Positions 1 through 8,433 of a DNA stretch of 20,768 nt are shown one piece after another. The stretch covers positions 1 through 20,768 of the forward strand of contig DATEMY010000492.1 in the NCBI GenBank assembly GCA_035275345.1. Reading direction: 5' to 3'. This DNA is from JAJVID01 sp035275345 (GTDB lineage: Bacteria > Acidobacteriota > Blastocatellia > RBC074). Position numbers and translations under genes: made by a program. The notes under the pieces were generated by a model. It was given only the letters and a program-made list of their open reading frames with translations. It was not told where the DNA came from and searched no databases. Position 1 is the first letter of the stretch; the number at the start of each line of letters is the position of its first letter.

Positions 1-31
1 AGACCTCCGCGTTCTCTGCGTCTCTGCGGCG
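1..31. repeat. One arm of an 8-bp tandem repeat (cgcagaga family, reverse orientation)
   Basis: The first bases contain two adjacent TCTCTGCG units (13-20 and 21-28) with a degenerate unit before them. On the minus strand this reads CGCAGAGA CGCAGAGA. The design matches the other spacer arrays in this window, but only one arm is visible; a facing arm, if present, would lie left of the window. Confidence 0.5.
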
Positions 32-60
32 CCCTGACCTGTTATCGGGGCTGTGAAATC

Positions 61-1815
61 ATCAGCAAAAAGTCCGTCCTCGTCATTTTCGTCCTTTTTG
101 CGTCTTTTGTTTCTCCTACGCTTATTTCAGACGGCGCCACAAATCAACGGCCTGAGTTTTCAGTATCGCAACAGAATCCCGCAGCGCCAATCACGCCGCC
201 AGTAATGACAAGCCCTCCGGGCGCGGCGGCGGTTGAACAGCGGTCGCAAGGCGCTCAGCCGGGCGCAACGCTCGTCGCAAGCTTCGACGGACTCGGCGTA
301 GGGTTTGAAGGGCCGCAAGGGACAGTCGCATTGCGCAATCCTTCCGACAACAGCCTCGCCGTGGGGCCAGACCACATTATGCAGACCGTCAATACCCGCA
401 TGGCCATCTTCACGAAGAAGGGCAAGCGATTCGACACGACGGGCAAGGCTCTCTACGGCCCCGTTCCGAATAATACGGTCTTCAAAGGTTTCGGCGGCGC
501 GTGTGAAGCGACGAACAATGGCGACACCGTCGTGCGATATGACCAGCTCGCCGATCGCTGGTTGATCGTGATGCCGATCTTCAGGCGCGGGGCTGTCCGT
601 CCGGATCAGCCGCAGCCCGGTCGCTCCGGCGATCCCGCGCAAGTTAGCGTGCCCGGTCAGGCGGGTCAGCCCGGCGCAGCCGCGCCGCTATTCATTCCGC
701 CGTCAAGCCCGCCTGCTCAACCGGGTCAACAACCGCCGCGCGGACAGGCCAACCCTGGTGGACAACGAGAGCAACAACCTGGACCGCAAGGCCCGTACTC
801 GATGTGCTACGCCATCAGCGCCGGCCCCGATCCCCTCGGCCCGTATTATCGCTACGAATTTTTGAGGGCGCTCTTCCCCGATTATCCGCGCCCGGCGATC
901 TGGCCCGATGGCTATTACGTCCCGACCAGCACGGGCGACGACGTGATCCAGAAGCATGCTTGCGTCGTGGAGCGCGCGAAGATGCTCAAGGGCGAACCGG
1001 CCCGCGAGCAATGCGTCATCATTGACGGGGTGAATTTCCTGAACAACGCTGACATTGACGGTAAGGGGCTTCCGCCACCCGGCGCGCCAAATATCATGAT
1101 GGCGACCGGCGGCGCGCAATTGAAGAATGTCCTTGAAGATGACGGAGTCTTCGTCTGGAAGTTTAAGGTTGATTGGGAGAATCCGGCCAACACCAAAGCC
1201 ACCGGGCCGGAAAAGATCGCCGTGGCTCCATATCATTATCTGTGCGGCGGGCAGCTCACGAACTGCGTTCCGCAACCAGGCGTTGATCGGCGGCTCGACT
1301 CGCAGGGCGACAAGATCATGGCGCGGCTCGTCTATCGCAAGACGGCGAGCGGCGAATCGCTGGTCGCCGTCCACTCGGTCAACACTTCCGCCGGCGGAGG
1401 CGGCGTGCGCTGGTACGAGTTCCGGATCAACAAAGACCGCAGCGTCCGCCTCCATCAACAAGGCACGTATGCGCCCGATGCTTTTTACCGCTGGATGGCC
1501 AGCCCGGCCATCGATCGGTTCGGCAATATCGGCATCGGCTACTCCTTCGGCGGGACGCCGCATTTCGCCGGTCAGCGATTCGCCGCGCGGCGCGCCAGCG
1601 ACCCGCTCGGAAAGTTGACGTTGCGCGAGACGACGCTCGTAGAAGGCGAGGCCGCGCAGAACGCCATGCGCTGGGAAGACTACACGCAAACGGCCATTGA
1701 TCCGAGCGATGACTGTACTATCTGGTACGTCGGCGATTACCTCAAGAAAGGCGAGACGAGTTATTCATCACGGATCGGCGCCTTTCGGCTGCCAGGATGC
1801 CGGGGCGGACGTTAA
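61..1815 (+). CDS. Secreted propeller-like protein of unknown function with a Pro/Gln/Gly-rich insert; N-terminus uncertain
   Basis: I do not recognise a named function. From the ATG at 205 the frame gives 536 residues, but it stays open to the window edge, and bases 67-130 encode a good signal peptide (KKSVLVIFVLFASFV). The true start is therefore upstream of 205. No ATG, GTG or TTG lies in frame there: either a rare ATC near 58-61 is used, or a base is missing from the A-run at 67-71 after the GTG at 53. The mature part has strand-rich segments (SDNSLAVGPDHIMQTVN, DPLGPYYRYEF, WEDYTQTAIDPSDDCTIWYVGDYL). Such spaced W/Y/D motifs suggest a beta-propeller seen in secreted proteins of environmental bacteria. 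Residues of about 128-195 (from 205) form a low-complexity P/Q/G insert. It ends before the 8-bp palindrome and shows no clear functional link to the GH31 gene that follows. Confidence 0.75.
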   Translation: MSKKSVLVIFVLFASFVSPTLISDGATNQRPEFSVSQQNPAAPITPPVMTSPPGAAAVEQRSQGAQPGATLVASFDGLGVGFEGPQGTVALRNPSDNSLAVGPDHIMQTVNTRMAIFTKKGKRFDTTGKALYGPVPNNTVFKGFGGACEATNNGDTVVRYDQLADRWLIVMPIFRRGAVRPDQPQPGRSGDPAQVSVPGQAGQPGAAAPLFIPPSSPPAQPGQQPPRGQANPGGQREQQPGPQGPYSMCYAISAGPDPLGPYYRYEFLRALFPDYPRPAIWPDGYYVPTSTGDDVIQKHACVVERAKMLKGEPAREQCVIIDGVNFLNNADIDGKGLPPPGAPNIMMATGGAQLKNVLEDDGVFVWKFKVDWENPANTKATGPEKIAVAPYHYLCGGQLTNCVPQPGVDRRLDSQGDKIMARLVYRKTASGESLVAVHSVNTSAGGGGVRWYEFRINKDRSVRLHQQGTYAPDAFYRWMASPAIDRFGNIGIGYSFGGTPHFAGQRFAARRASDPLGKLTLRETTLVEGEAAQNAMRWEDYTQTAIDPSDDCTIWYVGDYLKKGETSYSSRIGAFRLPGCRGGR

Positions 1816-1842
1816 CAAGGCGGAAGAGAAACAAACTGTACG

Positions 1843-1948
1843 TTTCAACACAAAGGGTCAAAGGGTCAAAGAACTGATATGGTAGAAGTCATGCCCTTTT
1901 CCCTTTTCTTCCCTTGATCCTTTGCCCCTTTGACCCTTTGTGTTGAAA
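1843..1948. repeat. Palindromic spacer element with facing 8-bp tandem arrays (caaagggt)
   Basis: The left arm is TTTCAACA (1843-1850), then CAAAGGGT twice and a partial third unit (1851-1871). The right arm has three inverted units, ATCCTTTG, CCCCTTTG and ACCCTTTG (1917-1940), then TGTTGAAA (1941-1948), an exact complement of the left flank. The central 45 bases are pyrimidine-rich. It fills the gap between the secreted protein and the GH31 gene and could fold as a long hairpin in RNA, so a transcription-ending role is possible but unproven. Confidence 0.85.
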
Positions 1949-1975
1949 TAAGCTCTATCAACTCATCATCATTCT

Positions 1976-4324
1976 ATGAAAGAAAAACTATCACGCAGAG
2001 AGGCGTTGAAGAGCATGAGTTCCGCGGGAGTCGTCGCGTTGCTCGATGCGCAATCATTGACTGCACAAGAGGCTGCGATTCGCATCGCGGGTCAACCGGT
2101 GGAGATCTTCGTCATTCCAGTCAGCGCCGAGACCGTGCGCTTGAGCATTACGCCCATCGTCAACGGCAAACCGCAGCCCCTCCCGCACGACGGTTCGTTG
2201 ACGCAGCAAACCTGGTCGCGTCTCGCGACCAGGCCAATGAGACGGACACCCGCGGGGGCGGGGGTCATTCGTTTTACAAACTGCGATCTGGTGGTAAAGC
2301 TCACGCCCGACCCGCTGACCATTCGCGTGGAAACGAAAGACGGACGGCTGGTTCAACAGCTTCGTCCGGACACACAAACCGGCGCGCTCAATTTTTTGCT
2401 GGACGACAAACCGGTTCTGGGCTTCGGCGAAGGCGGGCCGCAGTTCGACCGGCGTGGCGCGACCTATACCAACCGAAACGGACAAGGTGGATATCAACTG
2501 CGCACGCACGGCGGGCGCGTCCCGATTCAATGGCTGATCGGGACGAGTGGCTGGGCGCTTTTTATTCATCACCCTTTGGGAGCTTTTGATCTCACCGGAA
2601 AAGAAGGCCGCCTGACTCCAAGAGGCGTGGACACCCCATCCCGCAGTGATGGAGGCGCTTTAGAAGGAAGTTCCACCGGAGCGCTGCCATTGGACGTCTT
2701 CGTCGTGGGCTCGCGCGACCCCGCGAAGATCATGGCCGAATACGCGCTGCTGACCGGCAAGCCAGAACTGCCGCCGCTCTGGTCGTTAGGCTATTTGCAA
2801 TCGCACCGCACATTGGCGGGCCCCGAAGAGATCAGGCGGGTAGCTCGCACTTTCCGCGAAAAGAAGCTGCCCTGCGACGCGCTGATCTACCTGGGTACGG
2901 AATTCACGCCTTCCGGATGGAATACGCGCAACGGAGAGTTCACCTGGCACCCGACCAATTTCCCCAATCCGAAGCAAATGGTCGACGAGTTGCACGATCA
3001 GCGATTCAAAGTAGTGCTGCACACCGTCATCGAAGGGAGGCGACTCAAAGGCTCGGTGAATGAACCCTGTACGGCCGCGCCGCTGCCGAGCGGGCGAACG
3101 CCCGACGACCGTTGGCCGCCGGAACGGCAAGTCAGTTGCTACTGGCCGGTTCACAAGTCCCTCTATGACGTGGGCGTTGACGGCTGGTGGCCCGATCAGG
3201 GTGACGGACTGGATGCGCCGTCGCGGCTGGCGCGCATTCGCATGTATTATGAAGGCTCGCAGCAGTTCCGTCCGAACGAACGGGTCTTTGCGCTCCACCG
3301 CAACGGACACGCGGGCATGCAGCGGTACGCGGCGTTCCTCTGGTCTGGCGACGTCTACACGACCTGGGAAACATTGAAGACGCATGTGCCGGTCGCGATC
3401 AACACCGGGCTGACGGGAATTCCCTACTGGGGCACGGACATCGGCGGATTCGTGCCCACTAAAGAGTACACGGGCGAATTGCACGTGCGCTGGTTCCAGT
3501 TCGGCGCGTTCTGTCCGCTCTTCCGCGCGCACGGGCGGACGTGGCATTTGCGACTGCCATGGGGATGGAACACGGGCGAATTGGGACATGACGAAATCGC
3601 CAGATACACGGGGGGCGCGGCCAATCCCGATCCGAGCGAGTTGCGCAATCCGGATGTAGAACCGATCTGTCGCAAATACCTGGAGCTGCGCTATCGGCTG
3701 ATGCCCTATCTCTACAGCGCCGTCCGCGAAACTCACGAAACGGGCTTGCCGATCATGCGCGCGCTGTGGCTGCATTATCCCGACGACGCGACAGCGGTGG
3801 CCCGCGGTGACGAATATCTATGGGGGCGCGATATCCTGGTGGCGCCGGTCGTCGAAAAGGGCGCGACCGCGCGCACTCTCTATCTGCCGCGGGGCCATTG
3901 GTACGACTTCTGGACTGAGGAGAAGGTCGAAGGCGGGCGCGAAATCAGCAAGGCGGTTGATCTGGCGACGATGCCGTTATATGTGCGCGCTGGTTCGATC
4001 ATTCCCCTGGGGCCCGTGAAACAGTACACCGCCGAAAACGTGGACGGGCCGCTGACGCTGGTGGTCTATCCCGGCGCTGACGGGACGTCATCGCTTTACG
4101 AAGACGACGGACAGACCTTCGATTATCGCCGCGGCGAATGGATGCGCATTCGGATGGCTTGGAATGAGCGCTCCCGGCGACTGAGTTTGCGGCTGGGCGA
4201 AGGATCGCGAGAAGCGCCGCGAATGCTGCCGCCTCTCAAACGCAATATCGAAGTCCGACTGGCAGGGGAAAAAGCGACACGCGCAATCACGTTTGAGGGA
4301 TTTCCAGTCGATGTTCGATTTTAA
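1976..4324 (+). CDS. Glycoside hydrolase family 31 (alpha-glucosidase/alpha-xylosidase type), exported
   Basis: A 782-residue GH31 retaining alpha-glycosidase that probably acts on alpha-linked oligosaccharides outside the cytoplasm; exact specificity cannot be read from sequence. In order: a twin-arginine-like leader (SRREALKSMSSAGVVALL, then an Ala-rich site), an N-terminal beta-sandwich, the (beta/alpha)8 barrel from about residue 265, and a C-terminal sandwich with the DUF5110-like signature LYEDDGQTFDY. The predicted nucleophile is D407 in GWWPDQGDG, and the acid/base is D459 in WSGDVYTTW. It is followed by the family's conserved GLTGIPYWGTDIGGF and a FRAHGR motif. The nucleophile is followed by QGD rather than the more common xNE. 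No clear ribosome binding site precedes ATG 1976. Palindromic repeats flank it on both sides, so it is probably its own transcription unit. GH31 is secure; Tat export is moderate. Confidence 0.95.
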   Translation: MKEKLSRREALKSMSSAGVVALLDAQSLTAQEAAIRIAGQPVEIFVIPVSAETVRLSITPIVNGKPQPLPHDGSLTQQTWSRLATRPMRRTPAGAGVIRFTNCDLVVKLTPDPLTIRVETKDGRLVQQLRPDTQTGALNFLLDDKPVLGFGEGGPQFDRRGATYTNRNGQGGYQLRTHGGRVPIQWLIGTSGWALFIHHPLGAFDLTGKEGRLTPRGVDTPSRSDGGALEGSSTGALPLDVFVVGSRDPAKIMAEYALLTGKPELPPLWSLGYLQSHRTLAGPEEIRRVARTFREKKLPCDALIYLGTEFTPSGWNTRNGEFTWHPTNFPNPKQMVDELHDQRFKVVLHTVIEGRRLKGSVNEPCTAAPLPSGRTPDDRWPPERQVSCYWPVHKSLYDVGVDGWWPDQGDGLDAPSRLARIRMYYEGSQQFRPNERVFALHRNGHAGMQRYAAFLWSGDVYTTWETLKTHVPVAINTGLTGIPYWGTDIGGFVPTKEYTGELHVRWFQFGAFCPLFRAHGRTWHLRLPWGWNTGELGHDEIARYTGGAANPDPSELRNPDVEPICRKYLELRYRLMPYLYSAVRETHETGLPIMRALWLHYPDDATAVARGDEYLWGRDILVAPVVEKGATARTLYLPRGHWYDFWTEEKVEGGREISKAVDLATMPLYVRAGSIIPLGPVKQYTAENVDGPLTLVVYPGADGTSSLYEDDGQTFDYRRGEWMRIRMAWNERSRRLSLRLGEGSREAPRMLPPLKRNIEVRLAGEKATRAITFEGFPVDVRF

Positions 4325-4333
4325 CCGGACAAC

Positions 4334-4437
4334 TGACAGAAAAATTGGGGCAGAAAAATTGAAAATGACTTTTTCTCTCATTATCTGCCCCCATTTTTCC
4401 GCCAGCCATTTTCTGCCCCCATTTTTCTGCCAGCCAT
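4334..4437. repeat. Palindromic spacer element A (gacagaaaaatg-type, about 15-bp units)
   Basis: The left arm (4334-4361) holds two units of the form (G)CAGAAAAATTG. The right arm (4383-4437) holds about four inverted units around CTGCCCCCATTTTT and CCGCCAGCCATTTT. The arms pair over most of the left arm. It is the most diverged of three related elements here; the others are at 11790-11939 and 13564-13669. It starts 10 bases after the GH31 stop and ends about 50 bases before the TPR gene. Confidence 0.8.
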
Positions 4438-4489
4438 CCTGACTCCTGAACTTGTCTGTATCGCCGAGCAGTGGTATTGAGTGACCGCA

Positions 4490-6139
4490 ATGAAGATAGG
4501 TCCCAAATTTCTGTGGTTGTTTCTGCTTGCGAGCATCTCCACACCGTCGTTTGCGCAACAGTCCGCCGGCGCGCCCTCCGCGACACAGCATCGACAGGAT
4601 GGAATCCGTGATCTTCAAAACCGAGAGCCGCAGAAAGCCCTCGACCATTTCCGCGCCGCCGTGCGGATTGATCCTCAAGACGCCGAGTCGCAATTCTTCA
4701 TCGGCGCCATCTTGTGCGACTCGGGTCAGGCGGAGGCCGCCGTGCCCGAGCTCCTGAAAGCCATCGAGCTGAATCGTAGACTTCACTTGAGTCGTTACTA
4801 CCTGGCGCTGGCCTTCGACCGTCTGGGGCGGACAGCCGAAGCCATAATCGCCTATCAAGAGGCTCTGCGGCTGAAGCCGGAATTCCTCGACGCCCGCTAC
4901 GCCTTGAGCGCGGCCTGCTGGAAACACGGCGATCTGGACGGCGCCGTCCGCCTGCTCCATGAAATCATCGAGGTCAAGCCGGATTTCGCGGAGGCCCGCT
5001 TCAACCTCGCGCTCGGCTTGAAACAAAAAGGCGACCTGGACGCAGCCATCAAAGAGTTACAAATCATCATCCGGTCGCAGCCCGCTCAGCCCCGGATCTA
5101 TCTCGCCCTCGGACAAGCGCTAGCCGAGAAACACAAACTGGCCGAAGCGGTCGAGGCGTTACAGCAAGCCTCCAGGCTCGCGCCCGACGCCCCGGAGTTT
5201 CGGTATAACCTGGGGATTGCGCTCAAACAGAAGGACGATTTTCTGGGAGCCGAGAAGGAGTTTCGAGAGGTTCTCAAACTCGATCCTGGGCACATGCTGG
5301 CCCGCCGGGCGCTCGGCCTGGTCCTTCGCCAAAAAGGAGACTTTCAAGCCGCGGTTGAGGAACTGCGCGCCGCCGTCGCCGCCCACCCTGATGACGCCGA
5401 AGCGCGGCATAACCTGGGCACTGTTCTTCTCAAGTTGAATGATCCGGAGCGCGCCATCATCGAATTGAGCCAGGCCATACGTTTGGATCCGCGTCTGTCC
5501 GAAGCCCGCATCAATCTGGCCCAAGCCTTCCGCAAGGCCGGGCGAGTGGAAGAAGCTCGTAGGGAAATGGAGGAGTCCGAGAGAGCGCTGACTGGGAAGG
5601 CGAACGCAGGAAGGTCCTTGATTCTGACCGAAAGCGCCGCCCAACGCGTCAAAGCAGGGGATTTGAAAACGGCTGTCGTCGAACTGCGAGAGGCCGTCTC
5701 GCTGAATCCGGAGTCGCTGGAAGCCCACTTACTGTTGGCCACGACACTGCGGCGATCTTCAGCCGAACCGATCGAGATAATCAATGCGCTCAAGCGAGTC
5801 CTTGAATTGAATCCCAGGCATGCCCCTGCGCATTACCAGTTAGGATTAGCCTTCGAAAGTCAGGGGAAGCGGGCTGAAGCGATGGAGGAATATCGGATCG
5901 CTGTCGATTTGGCTCCGGGCTTTACTGAAGCTCGGCTGGAGTTCGGCAAAGCGGCGATGCGAGTCAAAGATTGGGAAACAGCGGCGGCGCAGTTTCGCGG
6001 GGTCATCGCCTGGGCGCCGAACGACGCCGCGGCCCGCCATCAGTTGAGTCTGGCTTTGAGAGCTTTGAACCAGCTTGATGAAGCCGAAATCGAATTGCGC
6101 GCGGCGCAAAAATTAAATCCGGCGCTGAAATCCCCCTGA
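4490..6139 (+). CDS. Exported tetratricopeptide-repeat (TPR) protein, first of two
   Basis: About 549 residues. ATG 4490 is preferred over the in-frame GTG 4481 because it directly begins a signal peptide (MKIGPKFLWLFLLASIS, probable cleavage after SFA at residue 22). The rest is almost wholly TPR: I count about fifteen 34-residue units with the family spacing (for example AEARFNLALGLKQKGDLDAA and YQLGLAFESQGKRAEAMEEY). A less regular unit with a KANAGRS linker lies near residue 370. There is no enzymatic domain. TPR solenoids bind other proteins, so this is likely a periplasmic or envelope-associated scaffold. It precedes a CRTAC1 protein, and the same pair recurs at 11965-15372. The promoter is not evident, and the 234-bp spacer to the next gene holds a palindrome. 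Confidence 0.93.
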   Translation: MKIGPKFLWLFLLASISTPSFAQQSAGAPSATQHRQDGIRDLQNREPQKALDHFRAAVRIDPQDAESQFFIGAILCDSGQAEAAVPELLKAIELNRRLHLSRYYLALAFDRLGRTAEAIIAYQEALRLKPEFLDARYALSAACWKHGDLDGAVRLLHEIIEVKPDFAEARFNLALGLKQKGDLDAAIKELQIIIRSQPAQPRIYLALGQALAEKHKLAEAVEALQQASRLAPDAPEFRYNLGIALKQKDDFLGAEKEFREVLKLDPGHMLARRALGLVLRQKGDFQAAVEELRAAVAAHPDDAEARHNLGTVLLKLNDPERAIIELSQAIRLDPRLSEARINLAQAFRKAGRVEEARREMEESERALTGKANAGRSLILTESAAQRVKAGDLKTAVVELREAVSLNPESLEAHLLLATTLRRSSAEPIEIINALKRVLELNPRHAPAHYQLGLAFESQGKRAEAMEEYRIAVDLAPGFTEARLEFGKAAMRVKDWETAAAQFRGVIAWAPNDAAARHQLSLALRALNQLDEAEIELRAAQKLNPALKSP

Positions 6140-6185
6140 AGGTGAATCCTATGGAGCAGTGGCGGAAGTCAGACCGCGGGAAAAA

Positions 6186-6299
6186 GCATTACCCATTGCG
6201 CATTACGCATTGCCCATTGATTTGCAGGGGAAAGATGTGGAGCGAGCGCCTTCCCTGCAAGATAATGTGGAATGGGCAATGGGCTGTGGGCAATGTATT
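6186..6299. repeat. Palindromic spacer element with facing 7-bp tandem arrays (cattgcc)
   Basis: The left arm (about 6187-6221) reads as successive 7-mers CATTACC, CATTGCG, CATTACG, CATTGCC, CATTGAT. The right arm (about 6264-6296) read on the minus strand gives CATTGCC, CACAGCC, CATTGCC, CATTCCA, CATT. Inside lies a second stem, TTGCAGGGGA against TTCCCTGCAA. It occupies most of the spacer between the first TPR gene and the first CRTAC1 gene. A short open frame across it (6142-6363) is not convincing as a gene. Confidence 0.85.
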
Positions 6300-6372
6300 T
6301 TCTCACGGCTCGGCAATTACGCGCATATGGTCGTCGCATTTATTTTCAAAGACCATCAACTGATGAAACTCT

Positions 6373-8157
6373 ATGAAGCGCTCATGGATTATTCTCGTTT
6401 TTATCGCGTTCATCGTCGGCGTCACGCAATTGATCGTTGACGTGTTCAGTCAGGGCGTAGCTGTTCCCAGGCGTCCGGCCAAGCCTCAAACGAACGTCAA
6501 ACCCGGCGCCCCGGCGCCCAAGGTCCAGTTTCAAGACATTGCGGCCAAAGCAGGCTTGACAGCGCGCCACGTCACCGGCGCGGACACCGAAAAGAAATAT
6601 ATCATCGAGACCACCGGCAGCGGCGTCGCCTTGATTGATTATGATAACGACGGCTGGCTCGACATCTTCCTCGTCAATGGAACCACTCTCGAAGGTTTTC
6701 CGAACGGCAAGGAGCCGATCAATCATCTATATCGCAACAACAAGAATGGGACTTTCACCGAGGTTACCGAAAAAGCCAATCTGGCTCGGAGCGGTTGGGG
6801 CCAGGGCGCATGCGTGGGCGATTTCGATAATGACGGATATGACGATTTGTTCGTGACATATTGGGGGCAGAACGCGCTCTATCGTAATACCGGCAAGGGA
6901 GACTTCGTCGAGATCACTGAAAAAGCAGGTCTACTGCACAAATCGGCGCGATGGAGCACGGGATGCTCATTTCTTGATTATGACAAGGACGGCGACCTGG
7001 ATTTGTTCGTCGCCAATTATGTTGATTTTGATATCGGCAAGACACCGGCCAAGGGAAGTAACCAGTATTGCCTATGGAAAGGTGTTCCGGTGATGTGCGG
7101 GCCGCGAGGATTGCCGGCTGGCAGGAATATCCTATATCAGAGCAACGGCGATGGAACTTTCACCGACGTTTCAGAAAAAAGCGGCATCGCCAAACCAACC
7201 GGACGTTACGCCTTCACATCGCTCGTTTCAGATTATGATAACGACGGCTGGCCCGACATCTACGTCACCTGCGACTCCACCCCTAACATTCTCTACCACA
7301 ACGAGGGAAACGGCGCGTTTACCGACATCGGGCTCATTTCCGGAACCGCAGTAAACGAGGACGGTCAGGAGCAAGCCGGGATGGGAGTCTCAGCCGCAGA
7401 CTATGATCTCGACGGATTCTTCGATCTGGTCAAAACCAACTTCGCCGACGATACCCCGACGCTCTATCGCAACAGCGGAGACGGGGCGTTTACGGATGTG
7501 ACCTACACCGCGCAATTGGGCGTCAATACCCGATTTCTTGGATGGGGGACAGGTTTCTTCGACTTTGATCACGACGGATGGAAAGACATTTATATGGTCA
7601 ACGGTCATGTCTATCCGGAAGTGGAGGCGATCAACGCGAACAGTCCTTACAAGCAGGAGAGGTTACTCTTCTGGAACCTGCGCAACGGTACTTTTCTGGA
7701 TATCTCGTCTCAGGCCGGGGCCGGGATCACGAATCGGCGATCATCGCGAGGTTCGGCGATTGGCGACCTCGATAATGACGGCAGTCTTGAAATCGTCATC
7801 AACAATATGAACGATACGCCCAGCCTGTTGAAGAATTCAGGGGAGAGGAAGAATTGGATTCTGATCAAGACAGTCGGGAAAAAATCGAATCGCAGCGGCA
7901 TCGGCGCCCGCGTCACCGTGATGGCCGCCGGTTTAAAACAAATGGATGAAGTGCGCAGTGGCGACAGCTACATCTCCCAAAATGACATGCGGCTGCATTT
8001 CGGGATCGGCGACGCGACCAGGGTCGACCGCGTCGAAATCCTATGGCCGAGCGGTAGAAAAGAATTCTTCGAAAGCCTGAAAGCCAACCAGATCGCCACG
8101 CTGGAAGAGGGACGGGGAACCTCTATGTCCCAACAACCTCGACCCGGCAAGAACTAA
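6373..8157 (+). CDS. CRTAC1-family FG-GAP/VCBS propeller protein with ASPIC/UnbV C-terminus, first of two
   Basis: 594 residues. It starts with a hydrophobic export signal (MKRSWIILVFIAFIVGV); no clear cleavage site is visible, so it may stay anchored. Seven calcium-loop motifs of the form D-x-D-x-D-G fall at regular spacing between residues 89 and 470 (DYDNDG, DFDNDG, DYDKDG, DYDNDG, DYDLDG, DFDHDG, DLDNDG). This fits a seven-bladed integrin-like propeller. Between blades three and four sits an insert with two cysteines (NQYCLW, VMCGP). The ASPIC/UnbV domain follows at about 505-580 (SGIGARVTV, HFGIGDA, EILWPSGRKE). These proteins are exported ligand- or matrix-binding proteins in bacteria; the ligand is unknown. 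It follows a TPR gene and precedes the TonB-dependent receptor. Its start is not preceded by a good ribosome binding site. Confidence 0.93.
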   Translation: MKRSWIILVFIAFIVGVTQLIVDVFSQGVAVPRRPAKPQTNVKPGAPAPKVQFQDIAAKAGLTARHVTGADTEKKYIIETTGSGVALIDYDNDGWLDIFLVNGTTLEGFPNGKEPINHLYRNNKNGTFTEVTEKANLARSGWGQGACVGDFDNDGYDDLFVTYWGQNALYRNTGKGDFVEITEKAGLLHKSARWSTGCSFLDYDKDGDLDLFVANYVDFDIGKTPAKGSNQYCLWKGVPVMCGPRGLPAGRNILYQSNGDGTFTDVSEKSGIAKPTGRYAFTSLVSDYDNDGWPDIYVTCDSTPNILYHNEGNGAFTDIGLISGTAVNEDGQEQAGMGVSAADYDLDGFFDLVKTNFADDTPTLYRNSGDGAFTDVTYTAQLGVNTRFLGWGTGFFDFDHDGWKDIYMVNGHVYPEVEAINANSPYKQERLLFWNLRNGTFLDISSQAGAGITNRRSSRGSAIGDLDNDGSLEIVINNMNDTPSLLKNSGERKNWILIKTVGKKSNRSGIGARVTVMAAGLKQMDEVRSGDSYISQNDMRLHFGIGDATRVDRVEILWPSGRKEFFESLKANQIATLEEGRGTSMSQQPRPGKN

Positions 8158-8191
8158 CAATAACGCGCTTCATCTCACGCTGACCTACCGC

Positions 8192-8229
8192 GGCAATCGG
8201 AAAAGATGCCGTGAAATTTTCCGGTTGCC
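8192..8229 (+). terminator. 13-bp hairpin downstream of the first CRTAC1 gene
   Basis: GGCAATCGGAAAA (8192-8204) pairs with TTTTCCGGTTGCC (8217-8229) across a 12-base loop. The single mismatch would be a U-G pair in RNA. It lies 35 bases after the CRTAC1 stop and about 200 bases before the receptor. No T-run follows the stem, so it is not a classical intrinsic terminator; it could be a terminator, attenuator or mRNA-end stabiliser. Confidence 0.4.
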
Positions 8230-8418
8230 TGGGTCTTATCCGTCTGTTCCCTAATCCTCAGCCGATGGTGAATCGCTTGGCCCCATCCCTTAATCCGGTA
8301 CAAGCCATCCTAAATTTCTGCAAGACCTATCACTACGGCCGATGATTTACTCAGTTTTAATGCCCATTTCTACCCCAAATGAGAGATGTATTTGATCGAA
8401 ATCGGCGACTGTACACAC

Positions 8419-8427
8419 AGGAAGGAG
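8419..8427 (+). promoter_or_regulatory. Strong ribosome binding site for the TonB-dependent receptor
   Basis: AGGAAGGAG ends six bases before ATG 8434 and is a near-ideal Shine-Dalgarno sequence. It fixes the start of the receptor and contrasts with the TPR, CRTAC1 and GH31 genes, which lack obvious ones. This suggests the receptor is translated more strongly than its neighbours. Confidence 0.75.
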
Positions 8428-8433
8428 AGCTAA

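Noticed and set aside
703..1689. 328-residue minus-strand open frame
   Set aside because: It lies wholly opposite the secreted-protein gene, has an arginine/alanine-rich composition typical of antisense frames in GC-rich DNA, and shows no motif.
2786..3775. 329-residue minus-strand open frame
   Set aside because: It is antisense to the GH31 catalytic core, whose motifs are unambiguous on the plus strand.
4088..5026. 312-residue minus-strand open frame spanning the GH31 end, element A and the TPR start
   Set aside because: It crosses a repeat and two supported genes, with no recognisable domain.
6142..6363. 73-residue plus-strand frame between the TPR and CRTAC1 genes
   Set aside because: It is mostly made from the 7-bp repeat palindrome and has no ribosome binding site or domain.
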